Source of the DNA: Congregibacter variabilis
Lineage (GTDB): Bacteria > Pseudomonadota > Gammaproteobacteria > Pseudomonadales > Halieaceae
Direction of reading: 5' to 3'
Length of the DNA: 64,000 bases
Assembly (NCBI RefSeq): GCF_045689235.1
Contig: NZ_CP136864.1
Span: 992,001-1,056,000, forward strand
Below the pieces are notes generated by a model. The model saw nothing but the letters and a program-made list of their open reading frames with translations, did not search any database and was not told the origin of the DNA. Positions 25,541 to 36,123 of the stretch are shown one piece after another. The translations under genes were made by a program, and so were the position numbers. Position 1 is the first letter of the stretch; every line of letters starts with the position of its first letter.

Positions 25541-26863
25541 GTGACACGTTTTCGCCCCTCAGTAGCAGCCGCCATTGTCATCGCTAATATGATCGGCACG
25601 GGCGTATTCACCAGCCTTGGTTTTCAGTTGGTAGAAATCCAGTCCGCACCGGTTTTACTGTCGCTCTGGGCGGTCGGCGGTCTCGCCGCACTGTGTGGTG
25701 CACTGTCCTACGCTGAACTAGGAGCCGCCCTGCCTCGCTCTGGCGGCGAATATAATTTTCTCAGTGAGATCTATCACCCGAGCGCGGGCTTTATCTCGGG
25801 CTGGGTATCAGCCACGGTAGGATTTGCTGCTCCAACTGCTCTTGCAGCCATGACCTTTGGCAGTTATCTATCTGCGGTCTTTCCGCAGCTATCGGGGATA
25901 TGGTTAGCCACGGGATTGATTGTCGTACTGGCAGTCGCTCACAGTCGCAGTCACAAAAGCTCCGGCAGCACGCAAAGTCTTTTTACGATTCTCAAGATAC
26001 TGCTAATCATCGGTTTTGCAGGACTTGCGCTGTTATTCAATGAATCCGGTCAGGCAACTCGATTTCTGCCAGCGCAAGGCGATGGCGCCCTACTGTTTTC
26101 TGGCGCATTTGCTGTGTCACTTATCTATGTGAATTACGCTTATTCAGGCTGGAACGCGGCGACCTACATAACCGGTGAACTGGAAGAGCCCCAACGCTCC
26201 TTACCTGTTGTTTTAATCGCCAGCACCTCGCTGGTGTGCCTGTCCTATTTATTACTCAACTATGTCTTTTTGGCCGTAGCCCCCATGGACGCCATGGTGG
26301 GTAAAGTTGAGGTTGGCTATGTTGCGGCCAGCTACGCGTTCGGTGATGCAGGTGCGACTATTATGGGAGTTCTGCTTGCGCTGCTACTTGTATCGACGGT
26401 CAGCGCGATGATCCTTGCCGGCCCCAGGGTACTCCACCGCATCGGCGAGGATTTCCCGCTGTTTCATCTGCTTGGGCGCGTCAATAAAGACGGCATACCG
26501 TCTACCGCCGTGCTGGTACAAGCCCTGGTTGCCCTGGCCTTTCTATGGTCTGCATCCTTTGATCGCATACTGGTGTTCTCTGGGGCGACCATGGCACTGA
26601 ATACTTTCTTTACCGTATTGGGCGTATTTGTATTGCGCTGGCGTCAGCCTGATCTACCACGGCCCTTTCGCACGTGGCTCTACCCCCTGCCCCCGATTAT
26701 CTTCTTACTCATTACCGGCTGGACCCTGTTATACATCGTGCTCCAACGGCCCATAGAGGCGATGATTTGTATGGGTATTGTCATATCAGGAGGTATTTTT
26801 TACCTTGTGAGTCAGCGCCTGGGCTCAAGACTCGACACAGAAACTGCTAGCAATAACTCTTAG
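25541..26863 (+). CDS. APC-superfamily amino acid permease
   Basis: A 440-residue transporter with 12 predicted helices. The first helix, IVIANMIGTGVFTSLGFQL, holds the unwound GTGVF substrate-binding motif of the APC superfamily. Helix 6 and helix 10 regions (YAYSGWNAATYITGELEEPQRSLP) match LAT/APA-type amino acid transporters. A reading from 25430 would overlap the prenyltransferase and adds residues unlike the family, so GTG 25541, 44 bases after that stop, is chosen. Substrate unknown; probably amino acid exchange or proton symport. Confidence 0.86.
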   Translation: MTRFRPSVAAAIVIANMIGTGVFTSLGFQLVEIQSAPVLLSLWAVGGLAALCGALSYAELGAALPRSGGEYNFLSEIYHPSAGFISGWVSATVGFAAPTALAAMTFGSYLSAVFPQLSGIWLATGLIVVLAVAHSRSHKSSGSTQSLFTILKILLIIGFAGLALLFNESGQATRFLPAQGDGALLFSGAFAVSLIYVNYAYSGWNAATYITGELEEPQRSLPVVLIASTSLVCLSYLLLNYVFLAVAPMDAMVGKVEVGYVAASYAFGDAGATIMGVLLALLLVSTVSAMILAGPRVLHRIGEDFPLFHLLGRVNKDGIPSTAVLVQALVALAFLWSASFDRILVFSGATMALNTFFTVLGVFVLRWRQPDLPRPFRTWLYPLPPIIFLLITGWTLLYIVLQRPIEAMICMGIVISGGIFYLVSQRLGSRLDTETASNNS

Positions 26864-26909
26864 TTGGCTAGCTTGAATCCACGATAACCGGCTTACAAAG
26901 TAGAGACTT

Positions 26910-27287
26910 ATGATGACTCGCAGCTTTTTGGTTTTTGTCAGCGTCGTGTTCAGCGGTTACGGCATCGCCTGCATCGTCGATCCGGCGCTCCCCGCCCGCC
27001 TAGCCGGTCTGGAAGTTCTTAACGGCGATGCTTACGCAGAGATGTCTGCCATGTATGGTGGCCTGCAAACTGGCGTGGGCATCTTTTGTCTGCTCGCGGC
27101 TTTCAGGTCGTCGTTTCAATCGAGCGCATTGCTGCTGCTGGTGCTCGGCATCGGCCTTTTAGCCGCTAGTCGTGCATTGGGCGCCCTGCGCAGTGATGAG
27201 CTCCTGACCGTTTATACCTGGGGTGCGCTCGCCTTTGAGACTCTGCTTACGGCCACCGCGGCGGCGCTTCTTTTACGCAAAGCCTGA
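26910..27287 (+). CDS. DUF4345-like small membrane protein
   Basis: A 125-residue protein with four hydrophobic helices (residues 5-22, 45-64, 70-86 and 100-121). ARLAGLEVLNGDAYAEMSAMYGGLQTG recalls the conserved EMRAMYGGL pattern of DUF4345-type proteins. Function unknown. The stop and the next start share one base (TGATG), so it is translationally coupled to the AsmA-family gene. Confidence 0.75.
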   Translation: MMTRSFLVFVSVVFSGYGIACIVDPALPARLAGLEVLNGDAYAEMSAMYGGLQTGVGIFCLLAAFRSSFQSSALLLLVLGIGLLAASRALGALRSDELLTVYTWGALAFETLLTATAAALLLRKA

Positions 27288-30200
27288 TGCGACTCAAAAC
27301 TGCGCTGGCACTGCTTTCACTGGCACTGATTATTGGAATTGCAGTCCTCGCCTTTTGGCTCAGAAATGGCATGTCTCTTGGTTTTGCGACGCCTTATTTA
27401 GAGGCGCGAGCCAGCGAGCTTCTGGGGCGTAGGCTCTCCTTCAAAGATGCGCCCAGCATTCAAATCAAATCCGGATTACACATCGTCGCGAGCAATGTGT
27501 CCCTGGCAAACGCTGACTGGGCAGACGAGCTCGACATGCTCCAGCTGCAATCACTCACCGCGCATATCGATATTACGACACTGTTGAAAGATCAGCTTGT
27601 GATCGAGACCTTGGTAGTCAATGGGCTGGAGCTAAGACTGCGTAATAGCGTTGACGGTCTTAGTAATCTTCCCCATATAGCTGGCGACGACAGCGAGGCT
27701 GAACAAACCGGTGAACAGCATCCCCTCCCGGTAGTTATCAAACATGTTCAGGTTAAGCACGTAGTGATCGAGCGAAGAAACGACGCGACCGAACAGACCG
27801 TCAACTTAACGATTGATTCACTCAGCCAGGATGCGAACAGCAGCAAAAGCCTGGTCTATAAAGGCAACGGCAGTCTTCAGGGTAAGCCCTGGCAACTATC
27901 TTTAAACGGAAGTGGCTTCAACAGCTTGCGCTCGGGTCTGGATATCTTTGCGAACTTCAATGTTGATTTGGGAGAGCTGCGGCTCCAGGGCGATTTTCAA
28001 CTACCCAACGCCAGAGAGATACAAAACCTCACACTTAACGCCGAACTCGATGGCCCTATTCCTGATCGCATCTCGGCACTATCTCCACTCCTTGAGGCGA
28101 ATGAACCGGCACAAATCGAACTACGTGTCATCGACATAGACCCGGGATTAAGGGTGGAACTTAGCGTGGAGCTCCAGCAACTCGACCTGCTGGTTAACGG
28201 CGATGTTGATGACCCAGGAGGCAGCGACGGTCTGGATCTGGCCGTTCGACTCAATGCGGCGAGCCTGCCGCGACTGACCCAGGCTCTCGGCCTCGGGCAA
28301 ACGACCGATGTACCGCTGACAATCGATGGCCGGCTATTGCGCAAAGACCAACATATAGAACTACGCGATACAGTGCTTGTCGCCGGGGACCACCAGGTGA
28401 GAGCCGACGTAGTTCTACCGTCTTTTCCGGGCACGGATGGCGCCACGGTCAATTTCAGCGCCGAGGGACCCAGCTTTGCCTTCTACCAAAAACTCTTTGG
28501 CCGCAGGGAGAATCTGGCAGAACCCTATGCTCTGAGCGCCATGGTGGTCAGCGATATTGCTGTGGGGGAAACAGTGCGGGGCAATCTGAGCGTCGGTCAG
28601 CACCGGCTGCAACTCTTGGGACTACTTGATAACTTTCCAAGCTATGCCGGCAGCGAATTGAGTTTGGAGTTTGAGAGCCCCAGTCTACAGATAATCACTG
28701 CCAATGCCGGGATAGAGCTACCGTCAGACACCCCCCTCTCGGTCACGGCTGCCATCTCCGTATCCGACGACGCCGTGGTAACCATTAACACAGCGAATAT
28801 CAATGCCTTTGACTTCACAAGCCATCTTAGCGGCCAATTCGACAGCTATCCTGACTTTGGGAACGCGGATCTGCGATTCACCTCGGATGGTGCATCCCTT
28901 GCCACTTTGGGACAACGCCTTGGTATTCATACCTTGGGAGATCTGCCGCTAAGCTTTAGTACTGACATCAAGGGCAGCCCTCGAGAGATCACTATTAATA
29001 ATCTCCGCCTCGACACAGGAGGGCTGCAGCTTCGATCCAATAGCGGCGCTCTTCGTTACGCCGAAGATGCGATCTCCAGTGACCTGCGCCTGTCAGTAGC
29101 GCTCTCGGATATTAAGGAGCTTCTGGGCAGTTATGCACCAGCTTACTCCGCGGCAGGCACTTACCGTTTTGATCTACTGCCGCAAATGTCATCGTCCTTG
29201 TTTTCGGTGGGCCTGGAAAACCTCTCGGGTCCCGGAGTGAGCGGCAGCGCGCGCCTCGAACTGGCTAGCGACTTTCAACTGAATGAAAAAACCTTGCTTA
29301 CTGCGGATCTAAGCCTGGAAGACCTTTCTCAACTTTTTCCCCCCATCGATAATTACACGCCACCACAACAGCGTCTCTTGTTACGCCTGCTCACGCGCCC
29401 GCAGAAAGATACAACACAAATCGACGCTCAATTGCTTGATGCAAACGGCGTACTGCTCGCTGCCGGCATTAGCCTGCCGGCTGATCGCGAAAAGCAAAGC
29501 ATCCGAGTGTCGCTTAAAGGTGCGGGCGATGACTTACGCAAGCTGGGCACTCATGCGAATTTTCCAGACCAACAGATTCCCTATGTCATAGATCTGTCGG
29601 CTACGGTGCAGGGCGAAAACATTTCAGCGGATGCAAAAAAGGTTCAACTGGACGATAACCATATTCACGGCATAGTTCACTGGAAAGGTGCAAACAAGTC
29701 ACTCACGGCAGACTTAATGATCCCAAGCGCAAATCTCCAGGCATGGTTACCCAAAGACAGCGAAGCTGATCCGATTGCAGAGTCGCCGGCAACAGACGGC
29801 AGAAAAATTCCGGACATTGCCCTGCCTCTGGAATTTCTCCATGAATATCATGTGGACTTAAAGCTCGAAACAGGCCCGCTTGGCTTGGCTGATCCAAAGT
29901 TCAAATCACAGTCACTGGTAGATCAGTCTGTTTTGCAGCTACAAATTGGCGACGGCAAAGGACAGCTGCACATCGATAGAATAGTCGGAAGCCGCGGCTT
30001 GTCTAAGGCTGATGTTGCTATCACCAATACTCAGGCGCTCGCCGAATTTGAAACAACATTCAATGTAACCGGCATGCCCGTCGCTATCATCGCCGCAGGC
30101 ACTGACTATAACAAGCTTCCAAAATACGACCTGGACGCAGTCTTTGAAGCTAAGGGCAACGATTTAAGAGCCCTGGCAGCCACGCTTAATGGCGAATTCT

Positions 30201-30709
30201 TAATGACCGGGAGCGCTGGCACACTGAAAAAGATGAAGCTCAGTGCTGCAACGGAATCGTTTCTCGCCCAGGTGCTTCAAACACTGCTACCCATGCTGGC
30301 GTCGGGTTCTACCAACATGGACGTTGAATGCAGCGTTCTGGCCGCTAGGGCCAGGGACGGCATGCTGACCCTCGACCCAGGTTTCGTCTTTCGCAGTGCG
30401 CAGCTTGATCTGTCCGCCGAAGGCAAAGTGAATTTACATAACGAAAAACTCGGCGTCCGCTTTACCAACAGGGCCCGCAAAGGACTGGGGATTAGCGCCG
30501 CCAGTCTCATCAACCCTTACGTAGAAATAACCGGTACGCTCGGTAAACCCACTTTGGGGCTGGACATCACCAACTCCGCGATCACCGGCGGAGCCGCCGT
30601 TGCCACAGGCGGCATTACGCTGCTGGCAAAACCGCTTTATCACCGGTTTATACAAAAGGAGAACCCCTGCGATGCAGCGCTAGAGCGCTGGAGCGAGACT
30701 GCACCCTAA
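27287..30709 (+). CDS. AsmA-family protein
   Basis: An 1140-residue protein with one N-terminal membrane helix (residues 3-25) and a long periplasmic region of repeating beta strands (the AsmA fold), ending with a conserved AsmA C-terminal block (GNDLRALAATLNGEFLMTG near 960, SVLAARARDGMLTLDPGFVF near 1018). Relatives such as YhdP, TamB and AsmA form bridges that move phospholipid between the membranes. The substrate and exact paralogue are not resolved. It overlaps the preceding gene by one base and converges on gltX. Confidence 0.88.
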   Translation: MRLKTALALLSLALIIGIAVLAFWLRNGMSLGFATPYLEARASELLGRRLSFKDAPSIQIKSGLHIVASNVSLANADWADELDMLQLQSLTAHIDITTLLKDQLVIETLVVNGLELRLRNSVDGLSNLPHIAGDDSEAEQTGEQHPLPVVIKHVQVKHVVIERRNDATEQTVNLTIDSLSQDANSSKSLVYKGNGSLQGKPWQLSLNGSGFNSLRSGLDIFANFNVDLGELRLQGDFQLPNAREIQNLTLNAELDGPIPDRISALSPLLEANEPAQIELRVIDIDPGLRVELSVELQQLDLLVNGDVDDPGGSDGLDLAVRLNAASLPRLTQALGLGQTTDVPLTIDGRLLRKDQHIELRDTVLVAGDHQVRADVVLPSFPGTDGATVNFSAEGPSFAFYQKLFGRRENLAEPYALSAMVVSDIAVGETVRGNLSVGQHRLQLLGLLDNFPSYAGSELSLEFESPSLQIITANAGIELPSDTPLSVTAAISVSDDAVVTINTANINAFDFTSHLSGQFDSYPDFGNADLRFTSDGASLATLGQRLGIHTLGDLPLSFSTDIKGSPREITINNLRLDTGGLQLRSNSGALRYAEDAISSDLRLSVALSDIKELLGSYAPAYSAAGTYRFDLLPQMSSSLFSVGLENLSGPGVSGSARLELASDFQLNEKTLLTADLSLEDLSQLFPPIDNYTPPQQRLLLRLLTRPQKDTTQIDAQLLDANGVLLAAGISLPADREKQSIRVSLKGAGDDLRKLGTHANFPDQQIPYVIDLSATVQGENISADAKKVQLDDNHIHGIVHWKGANKSLTADLMIPSANLQAWLPKDSEADPIAESPATDGRKIPDIALPLEFLHEYHVDLKLETGPLGLADPKFKSQSLVDQSVLQLQIGDGKGQLHIDRIVGSRGLSKADVAITNTQALAEFETTFNVTGMPVAIIAAGTDYNKLPKYDLDAVFEAKGNDLRALAATLNGEFLMTGSAGTLKKMKLSAATESFLAQVLQTLLPMLASGSTNMDVECSVLAARARDGMLTLDPGFVFRSAQLDLSAEGKVNLHNEKLGVRFTNRARKGLGISAASLINPYVEITGTLGKPTLGLDITNSAITGGAAVATGGITLLAKPLYHRFIQKENPCDAALERWSETAP

Positions 30710-30719
30710 CATCAGCGCA

Positions 30720-32201
30720 CTAAAGGTTCTGGAACTCCTTCTCAAAGCGCTTGCTAGCCTTTTTAGATACCCCGCCCAGCGTATCTATTGCATGACGCAC
30801 ACGCGCTCGAGTCATATCAGGCCCCAGCAGGCTCATAGCATCAACTACCGATATTGACGCTCGACTACCCGAAACTGCAATAAACAACGGGGCGAGAAAG
30901 TCCCGAACCTTGATTTCGAGCTTGTCAGCGAGCCCCTTGAGCGCCGCCCACACCGAATCTCGGTCCCAGTCCTGCAAACCCTCCAGTGTCCACAATGCAA
31001 ACTGCAGCGTCCTCAAAAGTTGCTCAGACTCCATGCCCAACTCTTCAAACTGGGTTGCATCCAGACTCAGTTCACCCGATACCAAGAATGACGCCTGAGG
31101 AGCAAAGTCACTCAGCGTCTCCATACGCTGCTGCAGGTGCGGCAGCACGGCTGCCAGGTTTTCAGCATTAAACGCCCATTCCACCAAACGCTGCGCTAAC
31201 TGCTCCTGACTCAAATCTTCTCGAATCCACATGCCGTTGAGCCAACGCAGCTTCTCAACGTCAAAGATCGGGCCTCCCAGGGACACCCGCTGAATATCAA
31301 AAGACGCCTGCATGTCCTTGAGACTGAATTTCTCCTGCTCATCGGGCATGGACCAGCCCATGCGTCCCAGGTAATTACATAGAGCCTCAGGTAAAAAGCC
31401 CATACGCTGGTAGTAGAGAATACTTGTAGGATTCTTGCGCTTGCTGAGCTTTGATTTATCGGGGTTTCGCAAGAGGGGCAAATGGCACAACACTGGCATA
31501 TCCCAACCGAAGTATTCGTAGAGCAACTGATGCTTTGGTGCCGAGTTGATCCACTCTTCCCCACGAATCACATGGGTAATTTCCATGAGGTGGTCATCAA
31601 TAACGTTGGCCAGATGATAGGTAGGCATACCGTCGGACTTGAGCAGTATCTGCGCGTCGACCATGCTCCAATCCAACTCGATCTCGCCACGCAGAAGGTC
31701 CTGGACACGACAAACGCCGGACTCCTCGGGGACCATCATGCGTATTACATAGGGCTCTCCCGCGTCCCGACGTTTACGCACCTCGTCGTCAGACAATATC
31801 AAATCGGAATGCTTGAGCGCTGTGCTGTTTCCTTCAGCGCGGCGTGTCTCCCGAAGCTCGTTGAGCTCTTCAGGACGCCGGTAACAAACAAATGCCTTGC
31901 CGGCATCGACCAACTGCTGTGCATACGCACCGTATATATCCATACGCTCGCTTTGCCGATAAGGGCCGTACTCACCGCCAACATCAGGACCTTCGTCCCA
32001 ATCCAGGCCCAGCCAACGCAGGGAATCGAGAATCGCCTGTTCTGAAGATGCCGTGGAACGGGCTTGATCCGTATCCTCAATCCGCAGTACAAACTGCCCA
32101 CCGTGCGCCCGGGCAAAACAAAGATTGAACAGTGCGATATAGGCTGTACCAACATGGGGGTCTCCTGTGGGAGAAGGTGCGACGCGGGTGCGAACAGTCA
32201 T
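30720..32201 (-). CDS. gltX: Glutamyl-tRNA synthetase GltX
   Basis: A 493-residue class I synthetase that charges tRNA-Glu. The HIGH-type motif is PSPTGDPHVGTAY (residues 9-21), and the KMSKS-type motif is KLSKRKNP near residue 247. DEGPDVGGEYGPYRQSER and LRIEDTDQAR are the usual GluRS blocks. The zinc-site cysteines of some GluRS are not obvious. The length fits the discriminating type. It is monocistronic, divergent from the GntP-family permease. Confidence 0.97.
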   Translation of the reverse strand: MTVRTRVAPSPTGDPHVGTAYIALFNLCFARAHGGQFVLRIEDTDQARSTASSEQAILDSLRWLGLDWDEGPDVGGEYGPYRQSERMDIYGAYAQQLVDAGKAFVCYRRPEELNELRETRRAEGNSTALKHSDLILSDDEVRKRRDAGEPYVIRMMVPEESGVCRVQDLLRGEIELDWSMVDAQILLKSDGMPTYHLANVIDDHLMEITHVIRGEEWINSAPKHQLLYEYFGWDMPVLCHLPLLRNPDKSKLSKRKNPTSILYYQRMGFLPEALCNYLGRMGWSMPDEQEKFSLKDMQASFDIQRVSLGGPIFDVEKLRWLNGMWIREDLSQEQLAQRLVEWAFNAENLAAVLPHLQQRMETLSDFAPQASFLVSGELSLDATQFEELGMESEQLLRTLQFALWTLEGLQDWDRDSVWAALKGLADKLEIKVRDFLAPLFIAVSGSRASISVVDAMSLLGPDMTRARVRHAIDTLGGVSKKASKRFEKEFQNL

Positions 32202-32337
32202 AACGTTGTCTTAGAGCTGAGAAGGTGCGTGATTATAGAGCCTGCGCGCAATAAACTCATGTCCACAATGTTGCTGTACAGGGCTCTTGAGCCTCAATAC
32301 ACTTCGCTGCAAATAATCCAATAAAAAGCGATCAATC

Positions 32338-33702
32338 ATGGAATTTGCTGGTCTTTTAGGCAGTGTTGCCCTCCTCATCTGGTTGGCACTGCGTGGCATC
32401 GATATCGTGTTCGCCGCCTTGATCTGCGCCACAGTGGTCATCCTGACCAACGACCTCCCTTTGGCAAAAGGCCTGTCTGAGTATTTCGCCTCGGGTCCTT
32501 TGGGGGCTTTTAGCTTTGCGGGCCGCTTCTACCTCTTGTTTATCGCCGGAGCCGTGTTCGGACGCATTATGGGCGAAAGCCATGCAGCAAGTAGTCTGGC
32601 CATGGCATTGATACGTCGCCTGGGTGCACATCGTGCGCTGCTTATATGCACCATCGCCTGCGCCCTGCTGACCTACGGCGGCGTGGTGGTATTCGTGGTG
32701 ATCTTTGCTATTTATCCTCTGGGACTCAAGCTTCTGCAGGAATCCGATATCCCCAAGCGCTTACTTCTCGGCGCCATCGCATTGGGCTCTGGTACATTCA
32801 CGCTCACTGCACTGCCCGGCACGCCTTCTATACACAACGTCATCTCCGCCAGCGCTTTAGGAACAGACCTGTTTGCCGCCCCGTGGCTGGGACTCATCGG
32901 CGCCGTACTCATGTTCAGCTTTGGAATGCTGTATTTGGAGCGCGAGCGAATCAAAGCCAAGGCAGCCGGCGAGGGATTTGTTCCCGGCCCCAGGGATGAC
33001 ATCGCTGCAGAGGGCTCCCATGGTCCTGCCCTCCCGCCCTGGCCCCTGGCGCTATCGCCCTTGGTATTTGTCATCGGCACCATCCTCATGCCCCGCCTGC
33101 TCAAAGGCGTTGATCTTGGCGATGGTGTTGCCGGAGACGTTCTGCAGTTTGCCAGCACACAGGCCATCCTCTGGCCCAGTATTGCGCTGTTTTTTGGCAG
33201 CGCCCTGGCGATCGCGCTGTTTCCCGCGGTACGTCGTCGCGGACTTACCGTCGCCGGGCGTGGCACTCAGGACGCCATCATGCCCCTGATCAATACCGCG
33301 GCTGTTATAGGCTTTGGCGGCGTTGTCACGCAGACGTCGGGCTTTGCGGACTTCACGACGCTGGTGCTGAATTCTGACTTACCGCCGCTGCTATCAGCAT
33401 TTTTCTCCGTGAGCCTGGTATCAGCAATCACCGGCTCCGCCTCGGGTGGCCTACAGATATTTATGCAATCAATGGCACCAGCGTACCTGGAGATGGGAGT
33501 GGCACCAGAAGTTCTGCACCGGGTAACCACTATGGCCAGTGGTGGCGTGGATTCCTTACCGCACTGCGGAGCGGTCGTTGCGATGCTCACCATCACGCAG
33601 CTCACACATCGTCAGGCCTATAAAGATGTCGGCATCATCACCGTTGTATTCCCCGTGCTGGCAACGCTTATCGTTATCGCCCTGGTCGCCTTGGGACTGT
33701 GA
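32338..33702 (+). CDS. GntP-family permease
   Basis: A 454-residue inner-membrane carrier with about 12-14 helices. LPGTPSIHNVISASALGTDLF and SGGLQIFMQS match GntP/citrate-lactate type permeases, and the C-terminal VTTMASGGVDSLPHCGAVVAML is a family signature. It probably imports an organic acid or sugar acid by proton symport. No catabolic partner is adjacent, so the substrate cannot be named. Confidence 0.86.
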   Translation: MEFAGLLGSVALLIWLALRGIDIVFAALICATVVILTNDLPLAKGLSEYFASGPLGAFSFAGRFYLLFIAGAVFGRIMGESHAASSLAMALIRRLGAHRALLICTIACALLTYGGVVVFVVIFAIYPLGLKLLQESDIPKRLLLGAIALGSGTFTLTALPGTPSIHNVISASALGTDLFAAPWLGLIGAVLMFSFGMLYLERERIKAKAAGEGFVPGPRDDIAAEGSHGPALPPWPLALSPLVFVIGTILMPRLLKGVDLGDGVAGDVLQFASTQAILWPSIALFFGSALAIALFPAVRRRGLTVAGRGTQDAIMPLINTAAVIGFGGVVTQTSGFADFTTLVLNSDLPPLLSAFFSVSLVSAITGSASGGLQIFMQSMAPAYLEMGVAPEVLHRVTTMASGGVDSLPHCGAVVAMLTITQLTHRQAYKDVGIITVVFPVLATLIVIALVALGL

Positions 33703-33736
33703 AAACTTACAGCCTTTTGCCGATCTGCTCTCTGCC

Positions 33737-34882
33737 TTAATAACTGAGGTTGCGTAAAAGCCGTTGAACCACTGCTCCGGAAGCGTCATGTAACAACAGT
33801 TCGACAACGCCCGCCTTCCAGTCGATTTGCAGCGAACCAAAGTTGGCGTCCCCATACAGCTCACCCAAGCGCTGTGGACCTTCCTCAGCAAGGGTTGCAT
33901 AGCGATCAGGAAAAGAAACGGGGTTGTTCAGTGATGAAGACGTAAACTCCACAAGCGGCGTTCGCAGGCCTATTTCACGCTCATAGAACCCCGCCACATG
34001 GCGGTCGCCGGATAAGACAATAACCGGCGCATCATCGTAAGCTCGCAGCATGGCAAACAAGCGCTCACGCTCCAAAGGCAGTTGCTTCCAACCTTCCCAG
34101 CCGTGTCCGTCAGCGAGTACCTGCACCGACGATACGATGAGCCGCAAGTCGGCGGATTGCCGAAGCTGCGTCTCTAACCATGCCCATTGATCAGGCCCGA
34201 GCATCGTTTTAGCGGTGTCTGTATCGGGAATGTAGCGTTCTTTACCTTTTGCACCGTACTCGTCAGTTGCGCGCAATGGGGATCGGAAATAGCGTGTATC
34301 CAGTACGATAATCTGAAGAAGATGTCCGGGCTCCCCCAGCGACTCGCTGAAGTACACGCCGGGTCGCTGCCGCCGAGGATCCTGAGCATCGATTCCCCAG
34401 CTACTCTCAAATAAGCGCTCGGACTCTTCTTGCCATAGGAAATCAGCGCCTCCGTCATTTCGACCGAAGTCGTGGTCATCCCAAACTGGTAACACCGATG
34501 TGGATGAGCGTAAATCCCGGAATGCGGAAAGATTCCCAAGCATCCGATAAGCAGCACGTAGGTTTGGAAGCCCTGCTGTGCTGTCGTCCTTATCAGGATA
34601 GAGCGTATCTCCCGCGAAGATGAACAGCTGTGGATTCGTCGCCGCTATGGAACGCCAAATGCCCTCACCTTTGCGCTGTGCTTTGTAGCAAGAGCCAAAA
34701 GCCAGCTGCGTGATCGTCCTACTGCTATCGATGGGCCTGGATGAGAGATCCGGCACAGCTTGCTCCGCATGCGTTTCAGGCCATTGCGCAGTGGCTTGCG
34801 CAGCAGCAAATAGCGCTACAGTGCCAAGGGCCAGTGCACAAAAACCTCGGAGCTTAGTCACGCTGTGCATCACGCAAGGCAT
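33737..34882 (-). CDS. PhoD-like metallophosphatase, exported
   Basis: A 381-residue PhoD-family phosphoesterase. The signal peptide (about residues 1-33, ending in AAAQATA) directs export. Metal-site motifs are FAGDTLYPD, VWDDHDFGRND, VLSGDRHVAGFY and the cysteine-containing FGSCYKAQR. These enzymes hydrolyse phosphomonoesters or diesters in the periplasm with iron and calcium. The start is ATG 34882; ATG 34870 is also plausible. It lies 8 bases after kynU on the same strand and closes a four-gene operon. Confidence 0.9.
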   Translation of the reverse strand: MPCVMHSVTKLRGFCALALGTVALFAAAQATAQWPETHAEQAVPDLSSRPIDSSRTITQLAFGSCYKAQRKGEGIWRSIAATNPQLFIFAGDTLYPDKDDSTAGLPNLRAAYRMLGNLSAFRDLRSSTSVLPVWDDHDFGRNDGGADFLWQEESERLFESSWGIDAQDPRRQRPGVYFSESLGEPGHLLQIIVLDTRYFRSPLRATDEYGAKGKERYIPDTDTAKTMLGPDQWAWLETQLRQSADLRLIVSSVQVLADGHGWEGWKQLPLERERLFAMLRAYDDAPVIVLSGDRHVAGFYEREIGLRTPLVEFTSSSLNNPVSFPDRYATLAEEGPQRLGELYGDANFGSLQIDWKAGVVELLLHDASGAVVQRLLRNLSY

Positions 34883-34890
34883 GGGAATAT

Positions 34891-36123
34891 TTAGGTAACC
34901 GTGGGGCGATCAACAAAGCGGTCCTGCAGATATCGCTTATCAGCGAGTATGGATGCCAGTGTATCCAACGCGCGCTCGGCATCGGTAAAGCTGTTGTACA
35001 AAGGCGAGAATCCAAAACGCAGAATGTCCGGCGCTCGAAAATCGACAATAACGCGGGCCTCGATCAATGCTTGAGACAGGCCCCATGACTGCGCATGGGA
35101 AACACTGACCTGGCTTCCGCGCCGAGCCGCCTCTGAAGGTGTAAGGCAGACCAGTGTTTGCAAAAGACCCCGAGACATCAGACCCTGCATAAAAAACTCG
35201 GTCAAAGCGATGGATTTGGTTCGTATCTGTTCCATCGTGACCTGTTCAAAAACATTCAGAGCCGCATTCAAGGCAACCATACTAATAATGGCCGGTGTTC
35301 CCGCCTGATACTGCTGAACGCCCTCAGCTGCAACATAGTCAGGATCAAAAGTGAAAGGCGCCCTGTGCCCCAGCCATCCTGACAAAGGCTGTCTGGCTTT
35401 AGCCTGATGACGTTTATTTACGTACAGAAAGGCCGGTGCACCGGGACCGCCGTTAAAGTACTTGTAGCCACAGCCCACGGCCATATCTACATCCAAGGCA
35501 TCAAGCTCCAGGGGGACAACCCCTGCAGAATGCGCCAAGTCCCAAAGCACCAGAGCGCCAACGGCGTGGGCCGCCTCTGTGAGTTCTTGCATGTCATGCC
35601 GCTCGCCACTGCGGTAGTTCACTTCTGTGAGCATCAGCACTGCCACGTCTTCGTTCAACGCCGATGTCAATTCACTCGCAGGAACACGACGGATCTCACA
35701 GTGGGCCTCACCGAGTAGCCCCGCGAGCCCTTGCGCAATATACGTATCCGTCGGAAAGTCATCCTCCACCGTAAGTATCACGCGTCGCGGCCCGTTTAAA
35801 TCTAGACCCGTCGCCAGAAGCTTAAAAAGATTCACCGAAATGCTATCGGCACACAAAACCTGACCCGGCCCAGCGCCAATGAGCGGCGCGATGCGCTCTC
35901 CCACGCTCGTAGGCAAACGAATCCAGTCATGCGTATTCCAACTACTTATGAGGTCCTCACCCCACTGCCTCTCCACAAGGTCTTTAACAGCGGCGCTAAC
36001 CGAGCGAGGCAAAGCACCTAGAGAGTTGCCGTCGAGATAGATCACGCCTTGGGGTAATTGAAAATGGTCCCGCAATCTTGCCAGTGGATCTTCGGCATCC
36101 AATGAGGCTGCGATATAGCTCAT
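34891..36123 (-). CDS. kynU: Kynureninase KynU
   Basis: A 410-residue PLP enzyme of fold type I that splits kynurenine into anthranilate and alanine. IYLDGNSLGALPRSV is the N-terminal signature, LWDLAHSAGVVPLEL holds the PLP aspartate, and GCGYKYFNGGPGAPAF carries the PLP lysine. HRAPFTFDPDY and QVSVSHAQSWG are substrate-contact blocks. ATG 36123 is chosen over a longer reading because it overlaps the hydrolase stop by 4 bases and restores the family length. Its operon partners are an alpha/beta hydrolase and a dipeptidase; no kynA is in the window. Confidence 0.96.
   Translation of the reverse strand: MSYIAASLDAEDPLARLRDHFQLPQGVIYLDGNSLGALPRSVSAAVKDLVERQWGEDLISSWNTHDWIRLPTSVGERIAPLIGAGPGQVLCADSISVNLFKLLATGLDLNGPRRVILTVEDDFPTDTYIAQGLAGLLGEAHCEIRRVPASELTSALNEDVAVLMLTEVNYRSGERHDMQELTEAAHAVGALVLWDLAHSAGVVPLELDALDVDMAVGCGYKYFNGGPGAPAFLYVNKRHQAKARQPLSGWLGHRAPFTFDPDYVAAEGVQQYQAGTPAIISMVALNAALNVFEQVTMEQIRTKSIALTEFFMQGLMSRGLLQTLVCLTPSEAARRGSQVSVSHAQSWGLSQALIEARVIVDFRAPDILRFGFSPLYNSFTDAERALDTLASILADKRYLQDRFVDRPTVT

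Noticed and set aside
32712..33605. Minus-strand frames opposite the GntP-family permease
   Set aside because: They are proline/serine/arginine-rich mirror frames of a membrane protein gene, with no independent signals.
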